A DNA stretch of 64,000 nt from Gryllotalpicola ginsengisoli DSM 22003 (lineage in GTDB: Bacteria; Actinomycetota; Actinomycetes; Actinomycetales; Microbacteriaceae). The DNA lies in the NCBI RefSeq assembly GCF_000419445.1, contig NZ_AULK01000001.1, positions 806,001-870,000 on the forward strand, written 5' to 3'. Both the position numbers and the translations under genes were made by a program. Below, in pieces: positions 63,796 to 64,000 of this stretch. The notes beneath the pieces are model-generated. The model had not been told where the DNA came from. It made no database searches and saw only the letters and a program-made list of their open reading frames with translations. Position 1 is the first letter of the stretch. Every line of letters starts with the position of its first letter.

Positions 63796-63829
63796 GGGCG
63801 AGACGGATGCTGCGCAGCATCCGTCGCCC
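63796..63829 (-). terminator. Terminator of the partial aminotransferase gene
   Basis: GACGGATGCTGC (63802-63813) is followed directly by its complement (63814-63825), flanked by GGGC/GCCC. It lies 9 bases after the minus-strand stop codon and before the PhoH promoter region. Confidence 0.75.
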
Positions 63830-63837
63830 ACCTCTCG

Positions 63838-64000
63838 TCAGTACGCGCTGCCGTACGACGTGAACGCGCCGCGCAGCATGCCGAGCGTCTCCTCGCTCGT
63901 CGCCGCGTGCACGCTGAGCCGCACGGCGCCGCCACGCGTCGTCGCCGTGATGCCGTGGTTGAACAGCGATGCGGTGAGCCGGGTGAGCGCCTCGGGCTCG
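63838..64000 (-). CDS. C-terminal end of a probable class V aminotransferase-fold protein
   Basis: Only the last 53 codons are inside the window. The peptide reads EPEALTRLTASLFNHGI, then TATTRGGAVRLSVHAATSEE, then TLGMLRGAFTSYGSAY. A glycine followed by a basic-hydrophobic RLSVH stretch and a final helix is the usual end of cysteine desulfurase/kynureninase-like (class V) PLP enzymes, where the Arg binds the substrate carboxylate. Not enough is visible to name a reaction. The gene ends at a hairpin, with the PhoH gene downstream on the same strand. Confidence 0.55.
   Translation of the reverse strand, partial: EPEALTRLTASLFNHGITATTRGGAVRLSVHAATSEETLGMLRGAFTSYGSAY

Overview
The window looks like chromosomal DNA of a high-GC actinobacterium, most likely a member of the Microbacteriaceae (Microbacterium or a close relative). 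The reasons are the roughly 70 % GC content, the succinylase-type DAP pathway with an actinobacterial DapD, the fdxA-dapC pair, an IdeR/DtxR-type iron box, an actinobacterial Mrp, small actinobacterial families (DUF3117, DUF4245, PGPGW protein), and many start codons placed 6-7 bases after a TANNNT hexamer, as expected for leaderless mRNAs. The genus is inferred; no rRNA or tRNA gene was found. Nearly everything is housekeeping or transport. I saw no phage, insertion sequence, CRISPR array or obvious defence island.

Layout. 1-9 kb: 3' end of a DEAD-box RNA helicase, a PHP phosphoesterase, an Xaa-Pro aminopeptidase, two small membrane proteins, then a soluble PRC/MgtE-N/CBS protein, DUF1003 and Mrp run, with tatB and an O-methyltransferase beyond it. 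9-18 kb: a GT-C mannosyltransferase, dapE and dapD reading apart from one compact promoter, an alcohol dehydrogenase, a DUF559 protein, citrate synthase, dapC and ferredoxin. 18-22 kb: the efeUOB iron operon behind an iron box. 22-26 kb: a VanZ-like protein, a histidine kinase/response regulator pair and a divergent D-Ala-D-Ala carboxypeptidase. 26-35 kb: typA and a peptide ABC transporter (dppA-B-C and a fused DppD-DppF ATPase) split by an inverted PH-domain gene.

36-40.7 kb: the glycine cleavage operon gcvT-gcvH-gcvP behind a tandem glycine riboswitch. 40.8-46 kb: a LacI-type regulator followed by the monosaccharide ABC transporter mmsA-mmsB-chvE, with matching operators before both. 46-52 kb: small accessory genes (DinB, two methyltransferases, a DUF929 thioredoxin-like protein, CHAD, DUF1905, TfoX-like, DUF4288) and ychF. 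52-60.7 kb: exonuclease, rmuC, fbaA, a GNAT protein, ispH, xseA-xseB, DUF4245 and a beta carbonic anhydrase. 60.8-64 kb: fumC, a PIN-PhoH ATPase and the 3' end of a probable class V aminotransferase.

The most informative non-coding signals are two families of dispersed intergenic palindromes (one with constant flanks and a covarying stem), the symmetric dapD/dapE promoter, the tandem 11-bp repeat between the response regulator and the carboxypeptidase, the paired LacI operators, and an apparent excess of the hexamer GGATGC/GCATCC. I did not find a convincing wholly new multi-gene system. The best candidates for new biology are the covarying repeat family and the VanZ / two-component / carboxypeptidase module.
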